Part shown: positions 1 to 11,200 of the stretch, one piece after another
Numbering within the stretch: the first letter of the stretch is position 1
Layout of the letters: every line of letters starts with the position of its first letter
From: Cephalotus follicularis
Lineage: Eukaryota > Streptophyta > Magnoliopsida > Oxalidales > Cephalotaceae
Length of the DNA: 64,000 nt
Assembly (NCBI GenBank): GCA_001972305.1
Contig: BDDD01005050.1
Coordinates: 17,820-81,819 of the forward strand
Direction of reading: 5' to 3'
The notes under the pieces: generated by a model
The model's input: only the letters and a program-made list of their open reading frames with translations
Told to the model about the DNA's origin: nothing
Database searches by the model: none
Made by a program: the position numbers and the translations under genes

Positions 1-3000
1 TATGAGTTTAGTTGAAGCATGGCTTGGGGTTCACAATGTCCATTTCTGGGCTTGAACCATTTCACATCGTCTTGGGCTAGGCCCAATGACTTGAACATTT
101 GCTCAATGATCCTCTCAGTGAGGTCTTTCATCTCCTTTTGGTAATCTTCCATTACATTGCTGCATAAGAAACCACAAGCTCATTAATTCCCATTGATAAC
201 CCGTGGTATATGTTACATAATATAGGTGATAATAACACTAGTAGTTATATATACCTAGAAAACAAAACCCACAATAGCAATTAAGGTAACACAAATAATA
301 AAGCAAGTATATGTATAGGGAAAAAAAAAAGTACTAGCAATCAAGAAGTTAGACCTTTTTGGAAGGCATCGTCACTCTCACATAACTTCCTACAAAAATA
401 TTTTTCGTTATTCATCTACGTTTGACACACGCATGGAAAGAAATCTAATGGAAATTTTTTCTTGAGTAACGAGTAAGAGAATATTGTGCTAGAAAAGCTT
501 AAGAATACAAATATATTCCAACAAAAACATTTTTCACCATAGTTTTCATTTACCAAGTCCAAGTTTTAAACACATTCTTAATAACGACATTGCGTGCATC
601 TATCAGAGTTATGCATGTGTATTGTTATTAGGTCATAAATCTATAGTTTTTTTGATTTTTTTCATCGGTATGTAGGTTGCAGTATTAGAGATGATGTTTA
701 GGATATATCATAGAGAAATTTAGTTTACTAGTTATAAAGCGATTCCCCAAATCAGAAAGAGACTTCAAAGATTTACGCAATTATTTAGCATCATTTTTAA
801 CTGTAATCTATGTAATTCAATATGATCATATGAGATGATGGAGCGTTGAACAACGGTTTCTTCAGGCGGTACTATTTTTAATACAAACCAAACAATAATT
901 CTATTATAATAACTTTTGTAATTGTTTTTCAGTTATTATTATTATTGTAGTCGTCGTTTCGTTCACTTTTGTATATGAAATTGCTTATTAGACCGTTTTG
1001 GTATTAGCTACCGACTAATGTAATTCATTTCGAATAATATTTGTGGAGGCACTCTTCCATACCCTTCATCATTTCAAAAAAAAAAATTATTACTATTTTA
1101 TAAATCTAACCGTTCAATTTAATGTTTTATCTATGGAGATTATCATTATAAATTTTTAAGTCAATTGGATATATATAAATATTCCGTTCTTGTACATTTA
1201 TATATAATAATTTAACGGTTATATATAATTTACTGTGAAACTAATATAATTGTTCAATTGTTCTGTATAAACAAAAATGATCTTTATAGATAAAACATTG
1301 AATTAAAATATGAGACTTATAAAATATTAACGAAAAATTCTTGAAATGGTAAAGATTGTCGAGAAATAACTCCAAACAAGTATAGAGGGAAATAGTGTTT
1401 ATTTCTTAATGAACCTTTCTATAAAGAAAGTCCTAATTTAAACTATTCAATTTGACTTTTTATTAATCATGTCATAGAGTCCACACCATTTATTATTTTA
1501 AGAATTTCTTATTATTATTTCATAGATCTAACCATTTAATTTAATATTTTATCTATAAAAATTATTTTTATAAATTTTTAAGTCAATTAGATATATATAG
1601 ATATTTCGTTTTTAAACATTTATACATAATAATTCAATATTTATAAATAATATATTGTGAAACTCATTTAACCGTTCAATATTTCTGTATAAATAAAGAA
1701 AAACGAAATATTTATCGATACTTAATTGTCTTAAAAATTTACATAAATGATTTTTATAAATAAAATATTAAAATATAGGATAAAATCTATAAAACATTAA
1801 CAAATTTTCTTTTTAAAATGATGAAAAAGAGCTGGTTATTGTCTTCTCATGGGTCGAGAGGATTAATAGGATATAAATATTAGACAAAACCTTAATTTAA
1901 AGGTGTTGGTATTTTCGTGCACAAAATTGATGAATCCAAGAATTTTCAAAAATATTTTGTCAAATGGACAAATATTTTCGATGGAATGCACGGGAAAGAG
2001 GTGATATTGGGGAGAGAGCCCACCAGTGCCATTATAGGTCCATTTGAAAAACTACTTTTCAAAATTCGTGGATCCACGGCACCCAATCGAATCCCACGTT
2101 ACTTTAAATATCAAAAAAAACAAAGACTTCATATATGCTAAGGCATAACACATGAAGTCTTTGTTCTTTGATTTTTAAAACAACGTGGGACTCGACGATT
2201 TATAACCAAGGACGGAGGTAGGGGAGGCCTCCATAGGCATGTGTCTTTTTTCTTTTTCTTTTTTTTTTTTTAAGTTTTTAAATTTTTTTTATATATAATG
2301 TGTATTTATCTATAAATTTAAGTTGTAGTATAATTAGTTGAGGTATAATAATTATGAGCTTTTAAAAAGTTTATTAAGTAAAAGATATCAATACATATTT
2401 AGTATAATAAAAGAAATAAATAATTATAGGCTTTTAAATAGTTTATTAAGTAAAAGATAAATAATGTTACTATAGATAGAACTTTTTCTTCTATGATTAT
2501 TGCAAAGAAACGACTACGAAACCGAATGGGAGATCAATTGATGAACGATATTTTAACGATAAATATTGAAAAAGATATAATTAATGTCATTGATAATGAA
2601 ATAATAATCCAACGGTTTCAATATATGAAAACTTGTTGTACATTATTATAATCATGTACGACTATTAATTTTTTTTTAAACAATTAATGAGCTTGTGCCC
2701 TCATTGTGTTAAATTACTGGCTCCGTCTCTGTTTATAACACATGCTTCTTAATAAAGAAACGTGTGTTTCTCTGTTGTAATGTGCATTTGTTTACGTTAA
2801 GTGATAAATGATTGTATCTGAATGGAAATCTAGTTGATACTGAATAGTTAAGAAACAGTAACTGAATACTGAACGGATAAAATTGTTTGATAATTGTGCT
2901 GAAATTCTGAACTATATATTAAAGAATATGTTATTTTATAAAAATTAGAGTAAACTATAAATGTTGGTTGTTATGTGGATATTTTTATCCAAATAATCAA

Positions 3001-6000
3001 TCAGCAATTCCTGTTATCTAAGAGTGATGTAAATAATGTTTTTAAGATAAGAAGTAATAAGTGATATTCAGTATTTATTTTAAAACTCAAACAAATGTAC
3101 TTATTGGATCTTTTACTTATCTGTCCAACATAAACAATAATAAACACTTCAATAAGTACAAACAAATATGTGTAATCTTATAACGTATCTTTGTGATGAT
3201 AATAAAAATGTGAATGAATTTATGAATTTTATTACTTATTAAACCGAACCAATTAATAATTGATATAACTACCCAATAAAAAATATAATCGTAGACTTTC
3301 AGATTATTCGTAAACATAAACACGTGTGTTTTATAAACTAATCATCAAATACATGAAGATTGATTGTCATTTTGTATCCATCGATCGATTGTCTCTATAC
3401 CACAATACTACTATTCATCTATCCACACAACTTACAGATATTGCCAATAAACTTTTGACAAAATTAATCCATATCCCACTTTTATAACATACACGATTCC
3501 AAGTTTCCAACTAGATGAGCGACACCAATGTTTGAATGCTATATTTAATTACACGTTTAAGAAAAATTAACATACTATAATTTGTAATTTAGCCAAATAT
3601 GTTTTAAAAAAAATCTTCTTTTGTCTCTATCATATTTATATCAAATATAAAATTAATTTCACATTTATTTATTTATTTTAAATTTAATTTATTAGTTAGT
3701 TAAAACTAACGGATCGATACAAAATTAATTCATTTTTTATGCAAATTTTTTTTTAAATATTAAATTATAAGTGAAAATTATTTATAATAGAACTTATATG
3801 TCGTATTAAAAAAATGAGTAAAGATATTATAAAAAATAATAATAAAAGAATTTATTAATCATGTTAATATTAATAATCTTTAATAATTCTTTGATAATCT
3901 GCGATTGTCAGTTTAAGAAGTGTTTTTTAAATTTATTGAGAAAAAAAAAGAAAGAATGAAATTAAATTGAGAATAAATAGAAATTATAAAACTGAAACGA
4001 GATAATAAAAAAATTAAATTGAAAATTGAGATAAACTTGAGGAGTTAAAATACAGTTTTCCTTATATTTGACAATTAGATCAGTAGAAGGGGACAAAGTT
4101 ATCAAATCATAGGGTCAAAAAAATTATCTGTCAAGTCTTGTTGTTGTTATTATTATCCCAAAGCATGTCATGTCATGTCAAGGCGTTGGACTTATCTAAC
4201 TGTGAATATCTATCTGACCAGCAACGTGGCATTCTCCAACATTAGAATAATACAACACTCTTCCATTTTTTTATTCTCTTATACTCTCTGCACATTCCTG
4301 ATTTAAAATCAAAATCAAAAAAATATTTTTTTTATTTTAATTATCAAATAAACAATAATATCACTTGCTTATTTTTTATTTGTAATATTACTCTTAATTT
4401 ACTCATATATCTTTTATATTTTATAATACTATCTTCTTGATAAAATTTATATTTTTGATTTTTTTTTTGAATGAAAATCTTTTTATATTTATAATCTTGA
4501 ATTGATATTTTTTTTAAAATATTTTTATATAATATTATTTTACTTGTCAAATAAATAATAGTATTACCTAAGATATATATTTATGATACTACCTCATTTG
4601 TTATCAGTAATATTACGTACAATTTACAAAAATATCTTATATATATATTATATTATATTATATCCTTGATAAAATTTATATTGTTGATATCTTTTGAATA
4701 AAAATCTTTTTATATTTGTAAAACAATTTAAAATTACTTTTTATTTTCATTTCACAAAAGGGCTAAAATTTATGCTTTCAAAACAAAATGAAGATATTTT
4801 CTACTACAATATTATTCTTATATATCTAGTAAGATTCATTAATCATCAATATTTTTCATTAATTAAGATCAATTAAAATAAAACTTAGATAATGAGAATA
4901 ATAAAATAACTTAACAAGAAATAACTGAAATGATCAATTAAATATATTTAGAGTAAAATATTCATTGATTGTGTTATTGTATGTTAAATATGATTTAATG
5001 TATATATTATCATATCTCAATATTTATTGTATAGTTTCTTTTTATAAAGTGATTTTGTAAAATTAAAAATATTCGTATCCATTATTTTGATGATATAGTC
5101 AATTTTTTGTCATTTAAAATCATCCTTTTAAGGATTCTGTTTTAGCTATGTCATTAAAATAGTAAATAAAGATATTTTTGCTTTGATAAAATGTTTTTAT
5201 TTTATTTTTTGACTCTGTATAAAAAAGTCATAGTTAAATATACAGAGAAATATACAAACGTTTATTCATTTTCCATTCCGCACAGTATTTGTAGCATAGT
5301 GGAAATTACAATATATATAGAGCCTTAGTCATACCACAATAATGATAATTAACATTCGCTAATCTGCCCACGTAACTTATAAATTATTTTTTCGTTAATA
5401 TTATGAAATGTATTGTTTACCATATCACGTGATAAAATTTTGGCCTTAGCCTAACCTCAAAAGTCAAACCTTTCATTCGCTTGGGTCGTTAGAAATTAGA
5501 CAGTCTCTGTATGCATATACGACGTACACGTACTTCATGCCTGCATGGCCATTGGCGCATACTTTTCTTGCTATTTACATGAATAAAAAAAAGAGCATCT
5601 AAATTAGATACTTGTAGCTTTAGTTACACGCCACTCACATCCCGCCACGTCACACTTTCACAGAAGAAATAAATCCCTTAGATTACTAACGAAACTGTAT
5701 TATTATCGGGTTACCACTATTGTTTCACCAATATTTATTTTATACAAAATGTATTAGTTATTCGTGAGTTATTATCAAATATTAATATGATAAATTATTT
5801 TAAATTATAAATATAAATTATTATTAATTGTGTCCGCGCATATGTCCACCAAATAATTGTTTCACTGTTTATCCGTGACGGTGATTAACAGAATATAAAC
5901 AAAAAACTAAAAAAATAAGTACTGCTAACATGACAGCAAGCATGCACAATAATGATATTAAAAGCATGCATTATGGTATCGTTCGTGCACGTACCAGAAG

Positions 6001-6476
6001 TTGGTGTGGTCATGTGGCCAAAGCCGGCTAGCATGCTCCATTAGAGACCCCATAATGGAGAAACCCTCGAACCACATGAGCTTAGGGAAGAAGGTGGAAA
6101 TGCGCGCCAAGCCGTAGCCGGTTAACCCATCATGTGATCGGACGGCTAGGAGCTTTCGTTGTGCCGGTAACGCAAACAATCTCCTAGAGTGGTACTCAAT
6201 TTCATTAAGTAGACTTATGGGAATATCATGATTGGTGACTTGAAACACACCCCATTTCTCACAGGCATGTCCTATGAGCGTAACAGCTTGCGGGTCATTG
6301 AGGTCTATGACAGGCAACGGTTCGTGGGCAAATGGGTCGACGGACGGAGGATCAGTGGTGAGAGTCCATGTATGAGAGACAGGTAATGTGGGGACCTTTT
6401 CGAAGTCTAGAGGGATGATATTGCTCAGGTTTAGAGGATTTTTTTTGAAGGATTCTGATATTGAATTTGAACCCAT
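1..6476 (-). CDS. GA3ox: Gibberellin 3-beta-dioxygenase (GA3ox), 3' end outside window
   Basis: 2-oxoglutarate/Fe(II) dioxygenase that converts GA9/GA20 to bioactive GA4/GA1 in the cytosol. Exon 1 is 6476..5995 (160 codons plus 2 nt) and carries the DIOX_N part: IDLNDP, IGHACEKWGVFQVTNH, LFALPAQRK, GYGLARI and LWPHDHTNF. The donor is GTACGT. Exon 2 starts at 159 after a TATGCAG acceptor and runs off the left edge; it reads NVMEDYQKEMKDLTERI...AMLQLNS. The joined codon gives NFC, as at the conserved GA3ox intron position. The iron ligands (HxD...H) lie beyond the edge and cannot be checked. The intron (160..5994) is 5.8 kb, long for this family. The start is the ATG that gives the N-terminus MGSNSISESFKKNP; upstream lies a GA-repeat leader. 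Family assignment is firm; the isoform is not. Confidence 0.93.
1040..1830. repeat. Two diverged copies of an AT-rich ~300 bp repeat in the GA3ox intron
   Basis: Blocks at about 1048..1383 and 1505..1830 share the order: AAATCTAACCGTTCAATTTAA, ATTTTTAAGTCAATTGGATA, TTCTGTATAAA and AAACATTAAC, with many substitutions. The first copy has loosely inverted ends (CTTCATCATTTCAA near 1065 and TTGAAATGGTAAAG near 1343). They look like old MITE-type copies. No clear target duplication is visible. A truncated relative of one end appears near 25,705. Confidence 0.5.
2088..2194. repeat. Long near-perfect hairpin in the GA3ox intron
   Basis: Arms 2088..2132 and 2152..2194 are inverted copies: CGAATCCCACGTT...AACAAAGACTTCAT against ATGAAGTCTTTGTT...AACGTGGGACTCG, separated by a loop of about 19 nt. 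The paired stem is about 43 bp with a few mismatches. It abuts the target duplication of the adjacent hAT-type MITE. It could be a short MITE or a microRNA-like foldback; the sequence alone does not decide. Confidence 0.7.
2207..2731. mobile_element. Non-autonomous hAT-type MITE (525 bp)
   Basis: The element begins CAAGGACGGAG and ends CTCCGTCTCTG, an 11-bp imperfect terminal inverted repeat. It is flanked by an exact 8-bp direct repeat, TTTATAAC, at 2199..2206 and 2732..2739. An 8-bp duplication with CA-starting ends is typical of hAT elements. The interior is AT-rich and holds no transposase. It lies in the GA3ox intron. Confidence 0.85.
4366..4740. repeat. Tandem duplication of an AT-rich segment in the GA3ox intron
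   Basis: The segment 4390..4500 (GTAATATTACTCTTAATTTAC ... CTTGATAAAATTTATATT ... AAAATCTTTTTATATTT) recurs with changes at 4607..4720. The copies are about 220 bp apart. The rest of the intron (2740..5990) is AT-rich and shows nothing else I can name. Confidence 0.55.
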
Positions 6477-6573
6477 TGTTTGTTAATCATGTGTGTGATC
6501 ACAGAGTAGAGAGTTTTTGTTTGTGTGAGATATGGTATGTTCAGTATTCAGGTGTTTTTATTAGCGTTGTGTG

Positions 6574-6577
<4 letters not shown>

Positions 6578-6626
<49 letters not shown>

Positions 6627-6716
6627 AGTGTTGCCTCTTGCCTCTTGTTTAAGAGGACCCAGAACCTTAGTTCAGCTTGTCTCTTGTTTAAGAGGACCCA
6701 GAACTTTTGTTCAGAT
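6578..6716. repeat. (GA)n microsatellite and 39-bp tandem duplication in the GA3ox 5' leader
   Basis: An uninterrupted GA run covers 6578..6623 (about 23 units; CT in the sense of GA3ox), about 100 bp upstream of the GA3ox ATG. It is followed by two copies of a 39-bp unit starting CTCTTGTTTAAGAGGACCC at 6642 and 6681. Each unit contains the small palindrome CTCTTGTTTAAGAG. Polypyrimidine leaders are common in plant genes; the duplicated unit is not a motif I recognise. Confidence 0.85.
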
Positions 6717-8232
6717 ACTTCCTAGGGTATGTGCAACAATAGTGAGGAGATCGATGCTGCAATTTCTGTCGTCGTCCCTTGTTCCTATCTTCGTCCCTTG
6801 TTCCTTCCTTTTGTTTTGATTCTTAATTTATTCTTATCGTAAATGTTATTAACAACAATATTTTTAGCAACAAATGAACAATAAATGATAAGTATATCAT
6901 TGATTTTTGTAATATTAAAAGTGAAAAAATTATTGAAAATGTTTTAAAAACCTACAATAATATTTTAACACATAATTTATTATTCATTTATTGCTAAAAA
7001 TCCTTACTCTTAAGGACCTTACTCTAAAATCGTAATCAAGACTAATTAAATTTCATATATAACAACATAACATTGAAATATAACTAATTTGGCATTTTAA
7101 ACTAGTGAGGATATATTTATTGCTAAGCCATAGACTGAATTTGTCAACCAAACTTACATTAAGCGCATCAATTAAACCATAAACTCCAAAACATTGAACC
7201 ACAAATTTTGGTTCAATCGAAGAAATGAATTATCAATTTTGGTTAAATTGAGAATAAGGAATATGAGAGTTGAATATATAGAAAGAATTCTTAAAAAACA
7301 AAATCAATATCATACCTAAGAATTCCATTCCTTGGGTCAATTAATTCCTTGAACCAAATTAGTAAATTAACTTTAGTGTAAGTTTTGTTTGACAAATTGA
7401 GTTAACGCCTTATTATTACACTAAGTTTTTTACCATTTATCTTTCGATGGTATTATGGCCATGTTGGATATGTACAAGACCGACCCGTACTTCAGCACGA
7501 TTGTGGACCAGTAAAAGTAATCCCTGTATGATTAAGATGGAGACGATTTACGATTAAGTCTTCTTATGATTGAGATTGAGACAATAAAGGGATAGAGTCG
7601 TCTCTGTAACCTATCCTTTTCATTAAGCCAAAAAATTCATGACATGTAAACATCAGTATTGACTTTAACGAGAAACACGGATGTTTTCTATCCTGGAAAC
7701 AACAGTGATTGATGTTTGGAAAGGTGTCCACAAACTATGGAGATAATATTGTGTGCATTTAATGCACCAAGAGATACACAGCTAGATACTAGTTAGAATA
7801 TTTACGTAATTACGTACCATTAGACTAATACACGATCTAGTTAGTATCGTGAATGTAGTGCATGGCGTTCCTTTGACCATGACCTTTATTACTCTGAATG
7901 CAGAAGATAGACAAAACAATAATCCATCAAATGCACGTATTGCCTTCAAAGTAAAATCGCAATCAGTTTGACTCTTAAATAGGTTCTCATTAGTTATTAG
8001 GATTATGACACACGAACATGCCATTATTACATTATTAATATATTTTACAGCTTAAAAATCATAAATCACTGCAGGCTGCTGGCGATTATCTTCAAATAAG
8101 TGAGCCAAATAATTCACTATTGAATATCATTTTAACCTATACAGTTTTCACACTTACTTTCTGTAATTATGCAGTAACGGTTGGCCTGCATCTGATGCTC
8201 CAGGACTTGGACTTGCCTACATTGTCTCCTTA
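6717..8232. other. Intergenic region between GA3ox and ABCG32
   Basis: About 1.5 kb with no gene. It should hold the distal GA3ox promoter (minus strand) and the ABCG32 3'UTR and terminator near 8000..8232. No TATA box or poly(A) signal stands out enough to call. Confidence 0.6.
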
Positions 8233-11200
8233 TTATCTCCTTTGGAAGTTGAAGGATTTTATTGCAAATGCAAAAATCACTGCAAACAAGACTGCAAATG
8301 CAACCACCATAGTGCCCGCCATAGGCAAGAAATCATGCCTAAACCCAAACACATCCTTAAGTATCTGCCTTAACGGCATCGTGTGGTGTCCATCGGATAG
8401 CATCACAAGGGTATCATCAACACTATACTGTGAGGTAAGGAGGCCATACAGAGTCCAAGCTACAGGGTTTGCCCAATAATACCACCTCCACCATATGGGG
8501 ATTCTCTGAAAAAAGAGGTGAGGCAAGTTACAGGAACTAAATTTGACAATTAAATAAATGCTTTGGGGAGTATTTTAAAATTTAAACTACATTAAAATGT
8601 CAGTACTTTGGTATATATATTCAATATATAGCATCACATATCTGAAAATTGCTTATGGAAAGTGTAGGAAGCGAGCTCAAAAGAATCGGCAGTTCACCTA
8701 TATCCAATGGATCTCAGACCACAGTTCACTAAATCGAAAATGTAAATGGCATGTTATAAGGCATAGAATTCAAATATGAGGTGCACACTGCAATATTAGA
8801 TAACAATCCAAGAAATGCACAAACTAGGAATTGTTTGTGATATGCATGATGTTTCTTAGTTATCAATAAATATCTGAGATGTATCGGAAATGCATGCCAC
8901 ATGCACCGAAATTATAGAAGAAACAATATTAATAGACGAAACAAAAAATCTTTCATTACCTTGTGGCTAATCATAAAGCCGCTGAAAAGGTTCCACAGCA
9001 TATAAAAGGGAGCAGCTATAATCGCAGCCACGTTATGATTTGGTGTGACGGCAGTTGTCATCATCCCATAAAAGGTGAAGTATAGCATGGTAAAGTACAT
9101 AAAGAATATGTACCAACAAAATTTCAGGGTAGTCCATTCAAATGAGGCCATAGAGTAGAATATTCCGCAATAAATCAGAGTTTGTGCAAACACGTAAGGG
9201 AACTCAATAACAACCTGCACTCAGAAAGATGACAAATACGTTGTTTTTTTTTTTTTTAGAATCAATATCTTTTTGCACAAAGAAAAGTAGGAATACTAAT
9301 GAGGTCCAAAAGTGAACCTGAGCAAAAGCAAATGGTAGAGCCGAATACATCCCTGCAGCTCTCTCCCGATATGAAACGAATCTTTCAACAGAAACAACAG
9401 GTTGAACAGCAGTGGCATTGGTAATTCCAATAAACAAGACAGCTACATACATGGATCCCATGGCATTAATTAAATCTTGCTGAGTGTCCCTGTAAAAAAG
9501 TTTCAAAGTCACAGTAAGCTAATGATATGAAAGCGATGAAGAATCAGTGGGTAGCCAGATATTGGAAGAGTAAAAGTAGAGATACATGTGAGTAAGCCAT
9601 CCATTGATAAAAACGAGAAGAGTTAATTGCACTACTTATGCGTAACACTAGCAAGTGATCATTTACTGCATCAATAAAACGCCACTACAATGTCTCTTGG
9701 AACAGCCTACATTGGTGTCCTTTTGGCCTCTCCTACACCTTTGAGACACATTCATTAAGAATTTGGCATAACTAGCAGTCATCTATGCTCATGACCAGAA
9801 CGATAGTTAGTTTGAACCACTATCTTTAACAAATGAAGGAGATAGAAAGACCAAGGCATCAAATAATTCAAATCAATAAAAAGAGTGGCCACCTTAGTAA
9901 CTGTACATTAAATTTCTGATCATCCTTCCTATATATACAATGCTGAATATTGGACTACTACCATCCAAAAACAGAATACATAAGCAGTATTTGTGGAGGC
10001 TAGTAAAATTAGAGCATCTGAAGAAAAGAATTGCAAAGGGTATATTTGATTAGATACAAAGATATCACTTGAAAAGATAGTATTGTTAACCTCTTTGAAC
10101 CGAATTTCCAACATATTGTTCCAAGCATTAATGAGATAACGACAGTGTAGAAGAATTTAACTGCAGTGTATTGGGGGTTCCGCCAATAAGATAGATTTTG
10201 CTTCCACAGACAGGCTAAAAACTGCTCATAGAATGACTGAGAATACTTGGTTGGAAAGTTTAATTCTTTAAAATTACTACTTGGCTTGCTTAGAATTTCA
10301 ACCAGCTCTCTGTTACGTCTGAAACAGAAGAAGACAGCAGAGTTGGATAAAGAAGAACGGAAAAAGGGAAAAACAATTGCGCACAGAAGAAAATTAACAG
10401 CAATAATTCCTGAAGAAATCAATTCTCATACTGAAATAGATTTGATCTTTGATAAACTTCAGCAAAATCCACGCCTAAACGCATTTCTTCATCTGAGGAA
10501 GTAACCTCGAGCATCCAAGCAGCAGGATTATATCCAGTCCTGATCTTTGGCACTCCTTCAACTGCCTACGAAACAGAAATGATAGAATTAAGACAAATGA
10601 GGAAGAATTCCTTAACCACAAGTTACCTATGGGCACATATTCTGGGATAACATGACACCTCAAAGTACTTGATGAGCTCACTAGACTTGAGGCCGAGTGG
10701 ACCAGCATATATGAGTTCTCCTCCGCGTTTCATAAACAAAAGCTGCAGTGAAGACGAATCAGGAGATGACCAATAAAGTGATTAAAATGTTCTGAATGGA
10801 CAAGGTGATATCGTTAAGGTATCTCTAGATTCCCTTCCCGTGTAAAGATATATAGAACATATGCCATGGGGGAAAAAAGCTACTAGGATGCAATAAAAGA
10901 CCATATGTTGCCCATTTATCATCATTTCTGATTTTGGATGTTTAATGTTGCACTAAAGATCATATTGCTAAAGAAGCTGTCTACCAAAACATGAAGAGAT
11001 AGAGTTAGAGACCTCATCAAAGGATTCAAAGATGTCTATGCTGGGTTGATGAATTGTACACACAATTGTTCGCCCAGTATTTACAATATTCCTCACAGTC
11101 CTCATCACAATGGCTGCAGACCTAGCATCCAAACCTGATGTGGGCTCATCCATGAATACTATAGATGGGTTGGCAATCAGCTCGACGGCAATTGTCAGTC

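Noticed and set aside
1917..2141. 74-codon frame in the GA3ox intron
   Set aside because: It overlaps the hairpin arm and has no recognisable motif; it lies inside an intron.
6461..6819. Three overlapping small plus-strand frames
   Set aside because: They run through the GA microsatellite and the 39-bp duplication, antisense to the GA3ox leader. The Arg-Glu runs are repeat artefacts.
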